Origin: JAJPXI01 sp045595705
GTDB lineage: Bacteria > Bacillota > Clostridia > Oscillospirales > Oscillospiraceae
Assembly: GCA_045595705.1 (NCBI GenBank)
Contig: JAZOBA010000071.1
Span: 1 to 17,876, forward strand
DNA length: 17,876 nucleotides
Direction of reading: 5' to 3'
Shown here: positions 1 to 7,747 of the stretch, piece by piece
How positions within the stretch are numbered: position 1 is the first letter of the stretch
Layout: every line of letters begins with the position of its first letter
Program-made: the position numbers and the translations under genes
The notes under the pieces: model-generated
Database searches by the model: none
Told to the model about the DNA's origin: nothing
What the model saw: the letters and a program-made list of their open reading frames with translations, nothing else

Positions 1-123
1 CTCAAACATCAGACTCTTGCCCTTTGCCGTGCGGGACTTCCAGGACTTATAGACCGACAAAGGCCAGGACAGGCCGAAACAGATGACCATTGCCGCCTCA
101 AACACTTGACTCAAAGCACCCAT
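1..123 (-). CDS. PQ-loop/SemiSWEET-like small membrane protein, C-terminus beyond window
   Basis: Only the first 41 codons are inside the window; the gene continues past position 1. The peptide starts MGALSQVFEAAMVICFG, followed by LSWPLSVYKSWKSRTAKGKS. The hydrophobic first helix, the W-P pair and the basic SRTAKGKS stretch resemble the small PQ-loop-like membrane proteins common in Clostridia. These are related to SemiSWEET-type transporters, but substrate and function are unknown for this group. The ATG is preceded by an AGAGAGG-type ribosome site. A TTGACA/TATACT promoter lies just upstream, so the gene has its own transcript although it follows tepA on the same strand. Family assignment rests on a short fragment. 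Confidence 0.6.
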   Translation of the reverse strand, partial: MGALSQVFEAAMVICFGLSWPLSVYKSWKSRTAKGKSLMFE

Positions 124-158
124 TGATATTTCCTCTCTTTCCGAAATAAACCGTGAGA

Positions 159-187
159 AGTATAGCACCCCCGTCCCACCCTGTCAA
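159..187 (-). promoter_or_regulatory. Sigma-A promoter for the PQ-loop-like gene
   Basis: On the minus strand a perfect -35 TTGACA (182-187) is followed by a 17-bp spacer and a -10 TATACT (159-164), with TG one base upstream of the -10 as in extended -10 promoters. The expected start is near 152, about 30 nt before the ATG at 123. The -35 box occupies the loop of the tepA terminator hairpin. Confidence 0.8.
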
Positions 188-201
188 GGCGGAACGGGGG
201 T
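167..201 (-). terminator. Hairpin after tepA, probable terminator
   Basis: Read as minus-strand RNA, 201-188 pairs with 180-167 in a 14-bp stem (12 Watson-Crick pairs and two G-U wobbles) with a seven-base loop. It begins eight bases after the tepA stop. The sequence after the stem (GCTATACTTCTC) is only moderately U-rich, so termination may be incomplete. On the plus strand the two wobbles become mismatches, so the hairpin suits minus-strand transcripts better. Confidence 0.6.
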
Positions 202-209
202 CCTTTTCA

Positions 210-959
210 TCACGGTTGAGACTGGTTTGACCGGTTTCGCCGCTCGTCCATCATCTCGTGCAGACAGTCCAGCGCGTCGGAAAGGCCGCCAATGCGGTCA
301 ATCAGTCCGATGCGCACGGCCTCCTCCCCATAGATGACACTTCCCACATCGGAAGCCAGTTCTTCGGTCTGCAGCATCATTTTTGTAAAGGTTTCACGCT
401 TCACATTGCTGTTGTGGGTCACAAACTGAATGATACGTTCCTGAATGCGCTGAAAATAGTTGAACGTCTGAGCCACGCCGATCACCAGACCGCTCATACG
501 AACCGGGTGAATGGTCATAGCAGCCGAGGGTGCGATGAACGAGGTCTTGGCCGACACCGCCAAAGGAACACCGATGGAATGGCCACCTCCAAGCACCAGC
601 GAGACCGTGGGTTTGGACATGCTGGCAACCAGTTCGGCAATTCCCAGACCCGCCTCGATATCACCGCCCATGGTGTTCAGTAAAATGAGAAGACCGTCAA
701 TATCCTCGCTCTCTTCAATTGTGGCAAGCAGCGGCATGACATGCTCGTACTTGGTGCTTTTGGTATTCGGCGGCAGAATCTGATGCCCTTCCACCTGCCC
801 CACGATGGTCAACGTATGAATGGTCCCCCGCTGTGTTGTGATGGTGGAAGATCCCATGTCCACGATCTGCTGCTGGCGTTGGTCCATATCGGCCATATCA
901 TTTCGGTTGTCTTCCCTGTCCTGTTGGCTGATCGCGTCGGTCTGCTTGGTGTGCTCCAT
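210..959 (-). CDS. tepA: TepA-like ClpP-family serine protease
   Basis: This 249-residue protein belongs to the ClpP/crotonase-fold proteases of the TepA (YmfB) group. In Bacillus TepA has been linked to protein export or signal peptide processing. After a polar N-terminus rich in Gln and Asp (about residues 1-35), the ClpP-like core runs from about 45 to 240. The nucleophile is Ser128 in GGGHSIG, the catalytic His is His151 in TIHPVRM, and Asp204 is a plausible third triad residue. LLNTMGGDIEAG matches the family's substrate-side motif. The frame is open further upstream, but the ATG at 959 is preceded by GGGAGGCGG at good distance and is the chosen start. It follows the aminopeptidase terminator; I saw no convincing promoter, so readthrough from upstream is possible. 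Confidence 0.85.
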   Translation of the reverse strand: MEHTKQTDAISQQDREDNRNDMADMDQRQQQIVDMGSSTITTQRGTIHTLTIVGQVEGHQILPPNTKSTKYEHVMPLLATIEESEDIDGLLILLNTMGGDIEAGLGIAELVASMSKPTVSLVLGGGHSIGVPLAVSAKTSFIAPSAAMTIHPVRMSGLVIGVAQTFNYFQRIQERIIQFVTHNSNVKRETFTKMMLQTEELASDVGSVIYGEEAVRIGLIDRIGGLSDALDCLHEMMDERRNRSNQSQP

Positions 960-1014
960 CCTGCCGCCTCCCATACAATTTGGGTTAGTATCTGCAAAGC
1001 GGCGCTCCTTATGC

Positions 1015-1043
1015 AAAAACCCCGGGCCATCCGGCCCGGGGTT
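1015..1043 (-). terminator. Intrinsic terminator after the M18 aminopeptidase gene
   Basis: An 11-bp perfect GC-rich stem (1033-1043 with 1018-1028) with a four-base loop begins seven bases after the aminopeptidase stop. On the minus strand it runs into a short T tract (GTTTTTGC). Symmetric A and T runs flank it. This ends the five-gene unit beginning at 7683 and separates it from tepA. Confidence 0.9.
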
Positions 1044-1049
1044 CGGTTT

Positions 1050-2456
1050 TTATGCTTCGTAGACGGCACGCATGCCCTTGTAGGTCATGTAGCAGTCCAC
1101 CTTGGAGGTGGTCTCGAAGGGAGCGTGCATGCTCAGAACAGGCACACCGGCATCCAAGGTATCGATGTCGCGCTCGGCCATGTAAGCAGCCACAGTGCCG
1201 CCGCCGCCCTGATCGGCCTTGCCCAGTTCGGCCATCTGCCACACCACGCCGTAATCGTCCAGAACACGGCGGGCATAGGCCACCACTTCAGCGGAGGCGT
1301 CGGAGGCGCCGGACTTTCCGCGGGCACCGGTGTACTTGCACATGCCCATGCCATAACCCACACGGGCGCTGTTGCGGCGCTCATAAACTTCGGCAAAGTT
1401 GGGGTCATAAGCAGCGGTCACGTCACAGGACAGGCAGAAGGACTTCTCAAAGCAAGCCTTGAGCGGCACGTTCTGGGTGTCACACAGATCGCTCATAAAG
1501 GTGTCGAATGCGGCGCTCTTCATGCCGGTCACGCCCTCGGAGCCGATTTCTTCCTTGTCAGCCAGCATGCAGATGGCGGTGCGGCGGGGAGTGGTCAGCT
1601 GGAACATGGCGGCCAGACAGGCGTAGCCGCACACGCGGTCATCCTGACCGTAAGCGCCGATCAGGCTGCGGTCAAATCCCACATCGCTGGCGCGGAAGGC
1701 GGGCACGGCGGACAGTTCGGCAGAGATAAAGTCCTCTTCCACAATGCCGTACTTCTCGTTCAGAATATCCAGAATGGCCAGCTTGACACGGTCGGCGCCC
1801 TCATCATCCTTGAAGGGACGGCTGCCCACCAGAATGTTCAGGCTTTCGGCGGGAATGGCCTCGCCCAGGGGCTTTCTGGACTGATCGGAAGCCAGATGGG
1901 GCAGCAGATCGTCCACGGTGAAGACAGGATCGCCGGCGCCGCCGCCGATGGCCACCTTGCGGACGCTGCCATCCTTCATGGCGACTACGCCGTGCAGCTC
2001 CAGAGGAATGGTCACCCACTGGTACTTACGGATACCGCCGTAGTAGTGAGTCTTCAGGAAAGCCATCTCCTCGGACTCATACAGGGGGTTCTGCTTCAGA
2101 TCCAGGCGGGGAGAATCGATGTGGGCGGCACCGATGTTGACGCCGTTGGCCAAACTTTCGCTGCCGATAACGGCCAGCGTGATGGCCTTACCGCGGTTGA
2201 CACGGTAAATCTTGTCGCCGGGCTTCAGTTCCATCCCGCGCTCAAAGACTTTGTAGCCGTTGGCCTCAGCCAGACGGACGGTATAGTCCACACACTCGCG
2301 CTCGGTCTTGCCTTCGTCCAGATACTTCTTGTAGTCCTCGCAATAGGCCTCCAGTGCGGCCTCTTCCCCTTCGGCCAGACGGTCCCAGCCGTTCTTCTGC
2401 TTGTAGCACAGAGCCTCGCGGCGCAGTTCACCGATGGTCTTTTCTTTCTCGCTCAT
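1050..2456 (-). CDS. M18 family zinc aminopeptidase
   Basis: This 468-residue protein is a metallopeptidase of family M18, cytosolic exopeptidases that remove N-terminal residues, often acidic or hydrophobic ones, during peptide turnover. The expected two-zinc site is visible: His112 in AAHIDSPR, the bridging Asp in QDDRVC (272-273), the catalytic and binding Glu pair in DKEEIGSEG (302-303), Asp345 in LSCDVTAAYDP and His444 in LSMHAPFE. Other family marks are VDDLLPHL (181-188) and ADQGGGGTVA (414-423). Length is normal for M18. The ATG is preceded by AGGAGG and lies 15 nt after the stop of the Sua5-CoaE gene, as the last gene of that unit. I leave the symbol empty because M18 naming differs between species. 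Confidence 0.93.
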   Translation of the reverse strand: MSEKEKTIGELRREALCYKQKNGWDRLAEGEEAALEAYCEDYKKYLDEGKTERECVDYTVRLAEANGYKVFERGMELKPGDKIYRVNRGKAITLAVIGSESLANGVNIGAAHIDSPRLDLKQNPLYESEEMAFLKTHYYGGIRKYQWVTIPLELHGVVAMKDGSVRKVAIGGGAGDPVFTVDDLLPHLASDQSRKPLGEAIPAESLNILVGSRPFKDDEGADRVKLAILDILNEKYGIVEEDFISAELSAVPAFRASDVGFDRSLIGAYGQDDRVCGYACLAAMFQLTTPRRTAICMLADKEEIGSEGVTGMKSAAFDTFMSDLCDTQNVPLKACFEKSFCLSCDVTAAYDPNFAEVYERRNSARVGYGMGMCKYTGARGKSGASDASAEVVAYARRVLDDYGVVWQMAELGKADQGGGGTVAAYMAERDIDTLDAGVPVLSMHAPFETTSKVDCYMTYKGMRAVYEA

Positions 2457-2471
2457 ATCATTTTCCTCCTG

Positions 2472-4088
2472 TTATGGATTTATAATTTCTTCCAACAGCA
2501 CACGGGCCTTTGCCTCAAATTCCTCGGCACTGGCACAGTCGTTGACCAATACGTAATCGCAGTGTTCCCGGAACCATTCCTCTTTTTTCTGAGCGCTGAT
2601 GCGAAGACGGGCATATTCCTCCGAGATGCCCTCCCGCTTCATAATGCGCTGAACACGCACCTCATCCGGTGCGGTAATTGCCACCGTGCAGGTGCAGCGG
2701 TCAGAAATGCCGCTTTCGATCAGAGCGATGGCATCAATGGCTACGGCAGGAACAGCGTCCTGTCGGGCAGTGGAAATGATCTCATCCACCGCAAAGCCCA
2801 CATACTTGTGGGTGATCTCATTCAGATCGGCCAACGCCTGTTTATCCTCAAACACGATGGCTCCCAGTGCCTTGCGGTTGAGCATGCCGTCCGCACCGAA
2901 CACATCGTCTCCATACCGCCGGCGCAGTTCAGCGCGCATGGGTTCACTGTGGATCAGCAGGTCGTGATAGACCGCGTCGCAGTCCACAATTCGTCCGCCC
3001 AGATCGTCCAGTGCGTTGAGCGCCGTGGTTTTACCCGCTCCGGTGGGGCCGGTTATGCCGATGACTTTCATGGCATTCAGATCGATAATGTGAAACCCTG
3101 CCGCCTTGTTCAGACGGTTGGCCACTGCCAGACCCACGCCGGTCTCGTCGGGGCACTGGGACCAGATGGCAGTCACATCAGTATCGTCATAAAAACGCAG
3201 ATCATCAAACACATGGCGTGCCTGATCGGCCGGATCGTCCGCCTTACCGAGCCGGGTCACCACCTGCTCAGGGAACAGGTGGGCATACTCATCAAAGCAG
3301 ATAACTCCGTCTCCCTGAGCCGCATGGGCAGCGATGTAGCGGGCGGTCTGCTCCGGATTTCCCTTGATTACAGTAACCGGAGCCTTGGGCGCATAGTGCC
3401 GGTACTTCATGCCGGGTGCCCGGGGTTTTTCCCCCTCCCCCATCTTACGGCGTACGGCATCGTCCACTTCCACCTGTCCCAGAACCGACTCCAGCTGCTC
3501 CAGCGTAATGCCGCCGGGACGCAGCAGACGGGGCGGTGTGCAGGTCAGATCGATGATGGTGGACTCCACACCCACGCAGCAGGGGCCGCCATCCACAATG
3601 GCATCAATTTTGCCGTCCATATCATCCAGCATATGCTCGGCTGCCGTGGGGCTGGGCCGGCCGGAGGTATTGCCCGAGGGCGCGGCTACCGGCACGTCGG
3701 CCGCCACAAGGATGGCGCGGCACACAGCGTGGTCGGGACAGCGCATTCCCACAGTATCCAATCCGGCTGTAACCACATCAGGTACGTTGTTCTTCCGCTT
3801 TAGGATCATGGTCAGCGGTCCGGGCCAAAAGCGCTCTGCCAATTGGTAAGCAACTTCCGGAATGTCCCGACAGTACCGCTCCAGCCAAGATGCGGAAGGA
3901 ATGTGCAGAATCAGCGGATTATCCTGCGGACGGCCCTTGGCTTTAAAAATATCAGCTACCGCATCCGGATTCAATCCGTTGGCACCCAAACCGTATACCG
4001 TCTCTGTGGGTATACCTACCAGACCGCCCTTCTTCAGAATGGCAGCCGCCCGGTCAATATCCAGTTGTGTCAGCCGCTGTGTAATCAT
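2472..4088 (-). CDS. Fused threonylcarbamoyl-AMP synthase (Sua5/TsaC) and dephospho-CoA kinase (CoaE)
   Basis: One continuous 538-residue frame encodes two enzymes. Residues 1-339 are a full-length Sua5-type synthase, which makes threonylcarbamoyl-AMP from threonine, bicarbonate and ATP for the t6A37 tRNA modification. It shows GIPTETVYGLGANG (25-38), KGRPQDNPL (51-59), ESTIIDL and a complete Sua5 C-terminal domain ending VANRLNKAAGFHIIDLNA. Residues 340-538 form a 199-residue CoaE, which phosphorylates dephospho-CoA in the last step of CoA synthesis, with P-loop GPTGAGKT (347-354), DCDAVYHDLL and the late RISAQKKEEWF lid region. No stop, linker or ribosome site lies before the internal Met340. 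The start overlaps the prfA stop as ATGA. The fusion is seen directly; both activities are inferred from motifs. Confidence 0.92.
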   Translation of the reverse strand: MITQRLTQLDIDRAAAILKKGGLVGIPTETVYGLGANGLNPDAVADIFKAKGRPQDNPLILHIPSASWLERYCRDIPEVAYQLAERFWPGPLTMILKRKNNVPDVVTAGLDTVGMRCPDHAVCRAILVAADVPVAAPSGNTSGRPSPTAAEHMLDDMDGKIDAIVDGGPCCVGVESTIIDLTCTPPRLLRPGGITLEQLESVLGQVEVDDAVRRKMGEGEKPRAPGMKYRHYAPKAPVTVIKGNPEQTARYIAAHAAQGDGVICFDEYAHLFPEQVVTRLGKADDPADQARHVFDDLRFYDDTDVTAIWSQCPDETGVGLAVANRLNKAAGFHIIDLNAMKVIGITGPTGAGKTTALNALDDLGGRIVDCDAVYHDLLIHSEPMRAELRRRYGDDVFGADGMLNRKALGAIVFEDKQALADLNEITHKYVGFAVDEIISTARQDAVPAVAIDAIALIESGISDRCTCTVAITAPDEVRVQRIMKREGISEEYARLRISAQKKEEWFREHCDYVLVNDCASAEEFEAKARVLLEEIINP

Positions 4089-5146
4089 GCTTCGCTCGCT
4101 TTCAGACGCTCTGCCTGATCAGCCGTGACCAGGGCGTCAATCATTTCATCCAGATCGCCATCCATGAAGGCGTCGATTTTGTACAGGGTCAGACCGATGC
4201 GGTGATCGGTGATGCGTCCCTGGGGGAAATTATAGGTACGAATACGCTCGTTGCGCATGCCGGAACCCACCTGACTGCGGCGCTCACCGGCAATGGCTTC
4301 TTCCTGCTCGCGCACCTTCTCTTCGTACAGTCGGGCGCGCAGAATTGCCATGGCCTTGTCGCGGTTCTGGAACTGACTGCGCTCCTGCTGGCATTCCACC
4401 ACGGTACCGGTGGGTTTGTGGATCAAGCGCACGGCAGAGGATGTCTTGTTGACGTGCTGACCGCCTGCACCGGAGGAGCGAAACACCTGCATTTCAATGT
4501 CGGCGGGATTCAGTTCAAAATCCACTTCATCAGCCTCGGGCAAAACGGCCACGGTGGCCGTGGAGGTGTGGATGCGTCCGCCCGACTCGGTTTCGGGAAC
4601 CCGTTGTACGCGATGGACACCCGACTCGAACTTCAGCCGGGAATATGCTCCATCACCCTCGATAATCATGGACAGGTCCTTGACCCCGCCCAGTTCGGTC
4701 TCGTTCAGACTGACCACTTCCACCTTCCAGCCCTTGGCGTCGGCATACATGGAATACATTCTGTGCAGGGAGTGACCAAACAGGGCCGACTCCTCACCGC
4801 CCACGCCGGCACGGATCTCCACAATGACATTCTTGGAATCATTGGGATCGGAAGGCAGCAGCAAAATCTTCAGTTTCTCCTCCAGTTCGGGCAAATCGGC
4901 CTTGGCCTGTGCAAACTCCTCCTTGGCCATCTCTCCCAGTTCAGGATCACCCAACAGTTCCTCCGCCCCGGCCAGATCCTCTTTGCGCTTTTTCCATGCG
5001 CGGTAGGTCTCCACCAACGGGGCCAGTTCCTTTTCTTCCCGGTTCAGACGGGCCACCAAAGCAGGGTCCGCGTAAGTCTCGGGGGCATTCAGGCGAGCCT
5101 GAAGGACATCATATTTATGTTCTACCTCTTTCAGCTTATCCAGCAT
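4085..5146 (-). CDS. prfA: Peptide chain release factor 1
   Basis: This 353-residue class I release factor recognises UAA and UAG and triggers peptidyl-tRNA hydrolysis on the ribosome. The GGQ catalytic motif is at 228-230 in SSGAGGQHVNKT. The stop-reading loop has the RF1-type P-x-T tripeptide, here PET at 184-186 in VQRVPETESGG, which separates it from RF2 (SPF). The N-terminal helical domain (1-105) and GVGGEES (114-120) are standard. Length is close to the usual 355-360. The ATG has a GAGG ribosome site and begins 12 nt after the DUF218 stop; the stop overlaps the next start as ATGA. The PrmC/HemK methyltransferase that often accompanies prfA is not adjacent here. Confidence 0.97.
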   Translation of the reverse strand: MLDKLKEVEHKYDVLQARLNAPETYADPALVARLNREEKELAPLVETYRAWKKRKEDLAGAEELLGDPELGEMAKEEFAQAKADLPELEEKLKILLLPSDPNDSKNVIVEIRAGVGGEESALFGHSLHRMYSMYADAKGWKVEVVSLNETELGGVKDLSMIIEGDGAYSRLKFESGVHRVQRVPETESGGRIHTSTATVAVLPEADEVDFELNPADIEMQVFRSSGAGGQHVNKTSSAVRLIHKPTGTVVECQQERSQFQNRDKAMAILRARLYEEKVREQEEAIAGERRSQVGSGMRNERIRTYNFPQGRITDHRIGLTLYKIDAFMDGDLDEMIDALVTADQAERLKASEA

Positions 5147-5158
5147 AACAAACCTCGG

Positions 5159-5782
5159 TCAACGGTCTAGAATAAATGACTTCACCAGCGCAATGGGTTC
5201 ACGCACATACATTTTGTAGCGGGACGGCACATGACTGGACGGAGCCGCCAAGGTGGACAGATTACTGTCATCTCCGTGAATACGTGTCCACAGCATCCGC
5301 ACGCGGGTCAGGTGGAATCCATTGGATACCACGATCATATCTTCCTGCGTGCTGTATCCGTTTTTCTTCAGCACTTCCATGGAATTGCGCAGGTTCTGAA
5401 TGGTGTTGTAGGACTGATCTTCCAGCAGAATACGGCTGCTCTCGATCCCCTGTTTCACCAGCCCATCCCGGATGGCCTGCGCTTCGGAAATATACTCATC
5501 AGGACCCTGTCCGCCGGAGGCAACCACAATCACATCGGGATGCTCCTGCAGATAATCCGCCGCCTTATTGATCCGATCCTGCAGCAGGATGGACGGTCCC
5601 CAGGGCTTGACCTGACAGCCGAGAATCACCATGATATTCGGCTGCCCCTCCACATGGTCATGGCTGCCGCGCAGTACGGCGCCCAGAAGGGCACCAAACA
5701 CAAGCACACCGACAAGGATCAGGGCACAGAGCGCCATGATCCATTTGGATTTCAACCAAGTTCTGCCCTTATAGGATTTCAA
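5159..5782 (-). CDS. DUF218 (YdcF/SanA-like) membrane-anchored protein, TTG start
   Basis: A 207-residue DUF218 protein: a basic N-terminus, one membrane helix (about 14-37), then the Rossmann-like DUF218 domain outside the membrane. Family motifs are NIMVILGCQV (49-58), ASGGQGPDEYISEAQAI (88-104), ILLEDQSYNTIQNLRNS (118-134) and VVSNGFHLTR (151-160). Relatives such as SanA, YdcF and ElyC are linked to envelope integrity, but the reaction is not established, and I do not infer one. The frame extends 13 codons upstream to an ATG inside the ABC-F gene. I prefer the TTG at 5782: it has GGAGGAGG seven bases upstream and overlaps the ABC-F stop as TTGA, a typical coupled start. Confidence 0.88.
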   Translation of the reverse strand: MKSYKGRTWLKSKWIMALCALILVGVLVFGALLGAVLRGSHDHVEGQPNIMVILGCQVKPWGPSILLQDRINKAADYLQEHPDVIVVASGGQGPDEYISEAQAIRDGLVKQGIESSRILLEDQSYNTIQNLRNSMEVLKKNGYSTQEDMIVVSNGFHLTRVRMLWTRIHGDDSNLSTLAAPSSHVPSRYKMYVREPIALVKSFILDR

Positions 5783-7683
5783 GCGCGGGCCTCCTCCAAT
5801 TCTGCGGCCAGATTTTCCCACACCGCGTACAGATGGGCCAGTTCTTCTTCCAGTGCATTGCGCTGCTCACACAGCTCCTGCAGTTTCAGATAGTCGGCCG
5901 AATTCTCCTCGATTTCCTGCGTCAATTCGTCCATGCGGATCTCGGCCTTTTCCACCTCACGTTCGGCCGCGGCCACCTGTTTTTCCAGCATTTTGGTGCC
6001 GCCGGAGCGCTTGGGCTTCTCTTTTTTCTCTTCCTTGACTTCCGGCTGCTTTGCCTGCTGCTGCAGGGCGGCAAGGCGCTCCTGCCGGGCCTTGAACGCT
6101 TCGTAATCACCCTTGAAATCAGTGATCTGCTGATTCTCCAGCATCCAGACACGGTTAGCAAACCGGTCAATAAAATAACGGTCGTGGGAGACAAAGAGCA
6201 ACACACCCTCGTAGCCTTCCACCGCCGATTCGATCCATTCGCGGGATGCGATGTCCAAGTGGTTGGTGGGCTCGTCCAGTACCAGAAGATTGATCTTCTG
6301 CCCCATCAGAATACACAGGCGCAGACGGCTGCGCTCACCGCCGGAAAGGGCGGACACCTGCTTGAACACATCCTCACCCCGGAACATAAAGGAGGCCAGC
6401 CGATCGCGGGCTTCCTGCGCAGTACAGTTGGTTTCGTACAGCATGGTATCCACCAGATTGCGCTCGGGGTGATCGAATTGAACGATCTGAGGGAGATAAC
6501 CTACTTTAACGGTGGGACCAAAGCGAATCTTGCCGACATCGGCAATCTCTTCCCCCAACAGAATTTTCAAAAAGGTTGACTTTCCGGTTCCGTTGTCACC
6601 CAGCAGCGCAATGCGCTCGCCGCCGACCACTTCAAGATTAACATCGGAAAAAAGCGTGCGTCCGTCAAAACCCTTGGCCAGATTCTTCACGGTAAACACT
6701 TCGTCGCCGTGGAAATCCTTTTCACCAAATCCAACCGTCATAACCCTGTCCTTGGTGGGCTTGTCGGTGGTACGCATGCGGTCAATACGCTTTTCCATGG
6801 ACTTGGCACGGCGGAAGGTCTTGTCCATGCCGGAATATGCCCAGATGCGCAACTGCTCGGCTGCCTTTTCCAGCTGGGCGATCTTGGCCTGTTCCTTTTC
6901 GTATTGTTTCAGACGCTCTTCGTAGCGGCGCTCTTTTTCCAGCACGAAGAAACTGTAGTTTCCCGCATAGAACTCTGCCTTGCCGTTTTCCAGCTCCACA
7001 ATGCGGTCCACCACCCGGTCCAGAAACCAGCGGTCGTGGGAGATGGCCAGAACAGTACCTTTGAACTTGTCCAAATATTCTTCCAGCCATTCGGTGGCAT
7101 GAAGATCCAGATGGTTTGTGGGCTCGTCCAACAGAAGAACATCGGTATCCTCCAGAATCAGACGGGCCAGATTGACACGGGTGCGTTCTCCACCCGACAG
7201 ATCATTGAACTGCTGCTCGCGCATCTCCTGCGGAATGCCCAGACCGTTGCAGACCTTGTTCAATGCGGTGGCGGTATCGTAGCCGCCACCGGCCTCAAAG
7301 GAAACCGTCAGCGCGTCATAGCGACGCAGAATAGCGGGATCGCTATCCCCCTCCGCCATGCGATTAGCCAGTTTCTGCATCTCCTGCTCAATGGCAGTCA
7401 GCCGTTCAAAAGCGGTATTCAGTACCATTTCCACCGTGTAGCCCTCAGGATACACGGGAATCTGGGAAATCAGACCGATACGACGGCCCGGTGCAAGAAC
7501 AACCTCGCCGTCATCCCAATCCAACTCTCCGGTCAGAATCTTGAACAGGGTGGTTTTGCCGGCACCGTTCTTGCCCAACAGACCCACACGTTCACCCGAG
7601 TCCACCTGAAAAGTCAGTCCGTCCAATATTTTTTTGCCGACCTCGAACTCCTTGCTCAGGCCGGAAACAGAAATCTCGATCAT
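5779..7683 (-). CDS. ABC-F family ATPase with C-terminal coiled coil
   Basis: A 634-residue protein with two ABC ATPase domains and no membrane segment, as in the ABC-F family that acts on ribosomes (EttA, Uup, YdiF, antibiotic-resistance ABC-F). Domain 1 has Walker A GKNGAGKTT (37-45), signature LSGGERTR and LLLDEPTNHLD. Domain 2 has GDNGTGKST, LSGGERSR and LVLDEPTNHLD. The charged linker between domains (about 240-310) is the expected arm plus ribosome-interaction segment. A Lys/Glu-rich stretch and a coiled coil of about 80 residues close the protein, as in Uup/YdiF types. It is first in a unit with prfA and the tRNA-modifying Sua5, so a housekeeping ribosome role is more likely than resistance. 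AGGTGA and AAGGA precede the ATG; its promoter was not clear. Confidence 0.92.
   Translation of the reverse strand: MIEISVSGLSKEFEVGKKILDGLTFQVDSGERVGLLGKNGAGKTTLFKILTGELDWDDGEVVLAPGRRIGLISQIPVYPEGYTVEMVLNTAFERLTAIEQEMQKLANRMAEGDSDPAILRRYDALTVSFEAGGGYDTATALNKVCNGLGIPQEMREQQFNDLSGGERTRVNLARLILEDTDVLLLDEPTNHLDLHATEWLEEYLDKFKGTVLAISHDRWFLDRVVDRIVELENGKAEFYAGNYSFFVLEKERRYEERLKQYEKEQAKIAQLEKAAEQLRIWAYSGMDKTFRRAKSMEKRIDRMRTTDKPTKDRVMTVGFGEKDFHGDEVFTVKNLAKGFDGRTLFSDVNLEVVGGERIALLGDNGTGKSTFLKILLGEEIADVGKIRFGPTVKVGYLPQIVQFDHPERNLVDTMLYETNCTAQEARDRLASFMFRGEDVFKQVSALSGGERSRLRLCILMGQKINLLVLDEPTNHLDIASREWIESAVEGYEGVLLFVSHDRYFIDRFANRVWMLENQQITDFKGDYEAFKARQERLAALQQQAKQPEVKEEKKEKPKRSGGTKMLEKQVAAAEREVEKAEIRMDELTQEIEENSADYLKLQELCEQRNALEEELAHLYAVWENLAAELEEARA
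5790..5797 (-). promoter_or_regulatory. Ribosome binding site that sets the DUF218 TTG start
   Basis: GGAGGAGG on the minus strand sits exactly seven bases before the TTG at 5782-5780, inside the last codons of the ABC-F gene. The alternative ATG at 5821 lacks a comparable site. This favours the TTG and suggests translational coupling to the ABC-F stop. Confidence 0.75.
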
Positions 7684-7687
7684 GTCC

Positions 7688-7716
7688 TTGTCACCTGTTT
7701 CTGCTTATGCTAAAAT
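7688..7716 (+). promoter_or_regulatory. Sigma-A promoter for mtnA
   Basis: TTGTCA (7688-7693), a 17-bp spacer and TAAAAT (7711-7716) on the plus strand, with TG one base before the -10. The expected start is near 7723, with AAAGGAG and the mtnA ATG at 7748 following at normal spacing. It lies in the short divergent gap between the ABC-F and mtnA starts. Confidence 0.85.
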
Positions 7717-7747
7717 AAATCGAAAAACACACAAAAGGAGTGTGCTT

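Noticed and set aside
960..1014. A separate promoter for tepA in the gap after the aminopeptidase terminator
   Set aside because: Only weak matches were found (TTGCAT with GATACT at 18 bp), so no feature was called; partial readthrough is equally possible.
741..3803. A 1020-codon plus-strand open frame antisense to tepA, the M18 aminopeptidase and the Sua5-CoaE gene
   Set aside because: Its product is rich in His, Gly, Ala and Gln repeats typical of the mirror frame of GC-biased genes, it shows no domain, and three well-supported genes lie on the other strand.
4202..5170. A 322-codon plus-strand open frame antisense to prfA
   Set aside because: prfA is certain from GGQ and PET motifs; the opposite frame has no domain or ribosome site.
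5779..7683. Antibiotic-resistance ABC-F protein
   Set aside because: The long C-terminal coiled coil and housekeeping neighbours fit a Uup/YdiF-like protein better; no resistance-specific feature was seen, although sequence reading alone cannot exclude it.
5833..7713. Long plus-strand open frames (about 250 and 330 codons) antisense to the ABC-F gene
   Set aside because: Both mirror the strongly biased ABC-F coding sequence and show no family motifs.
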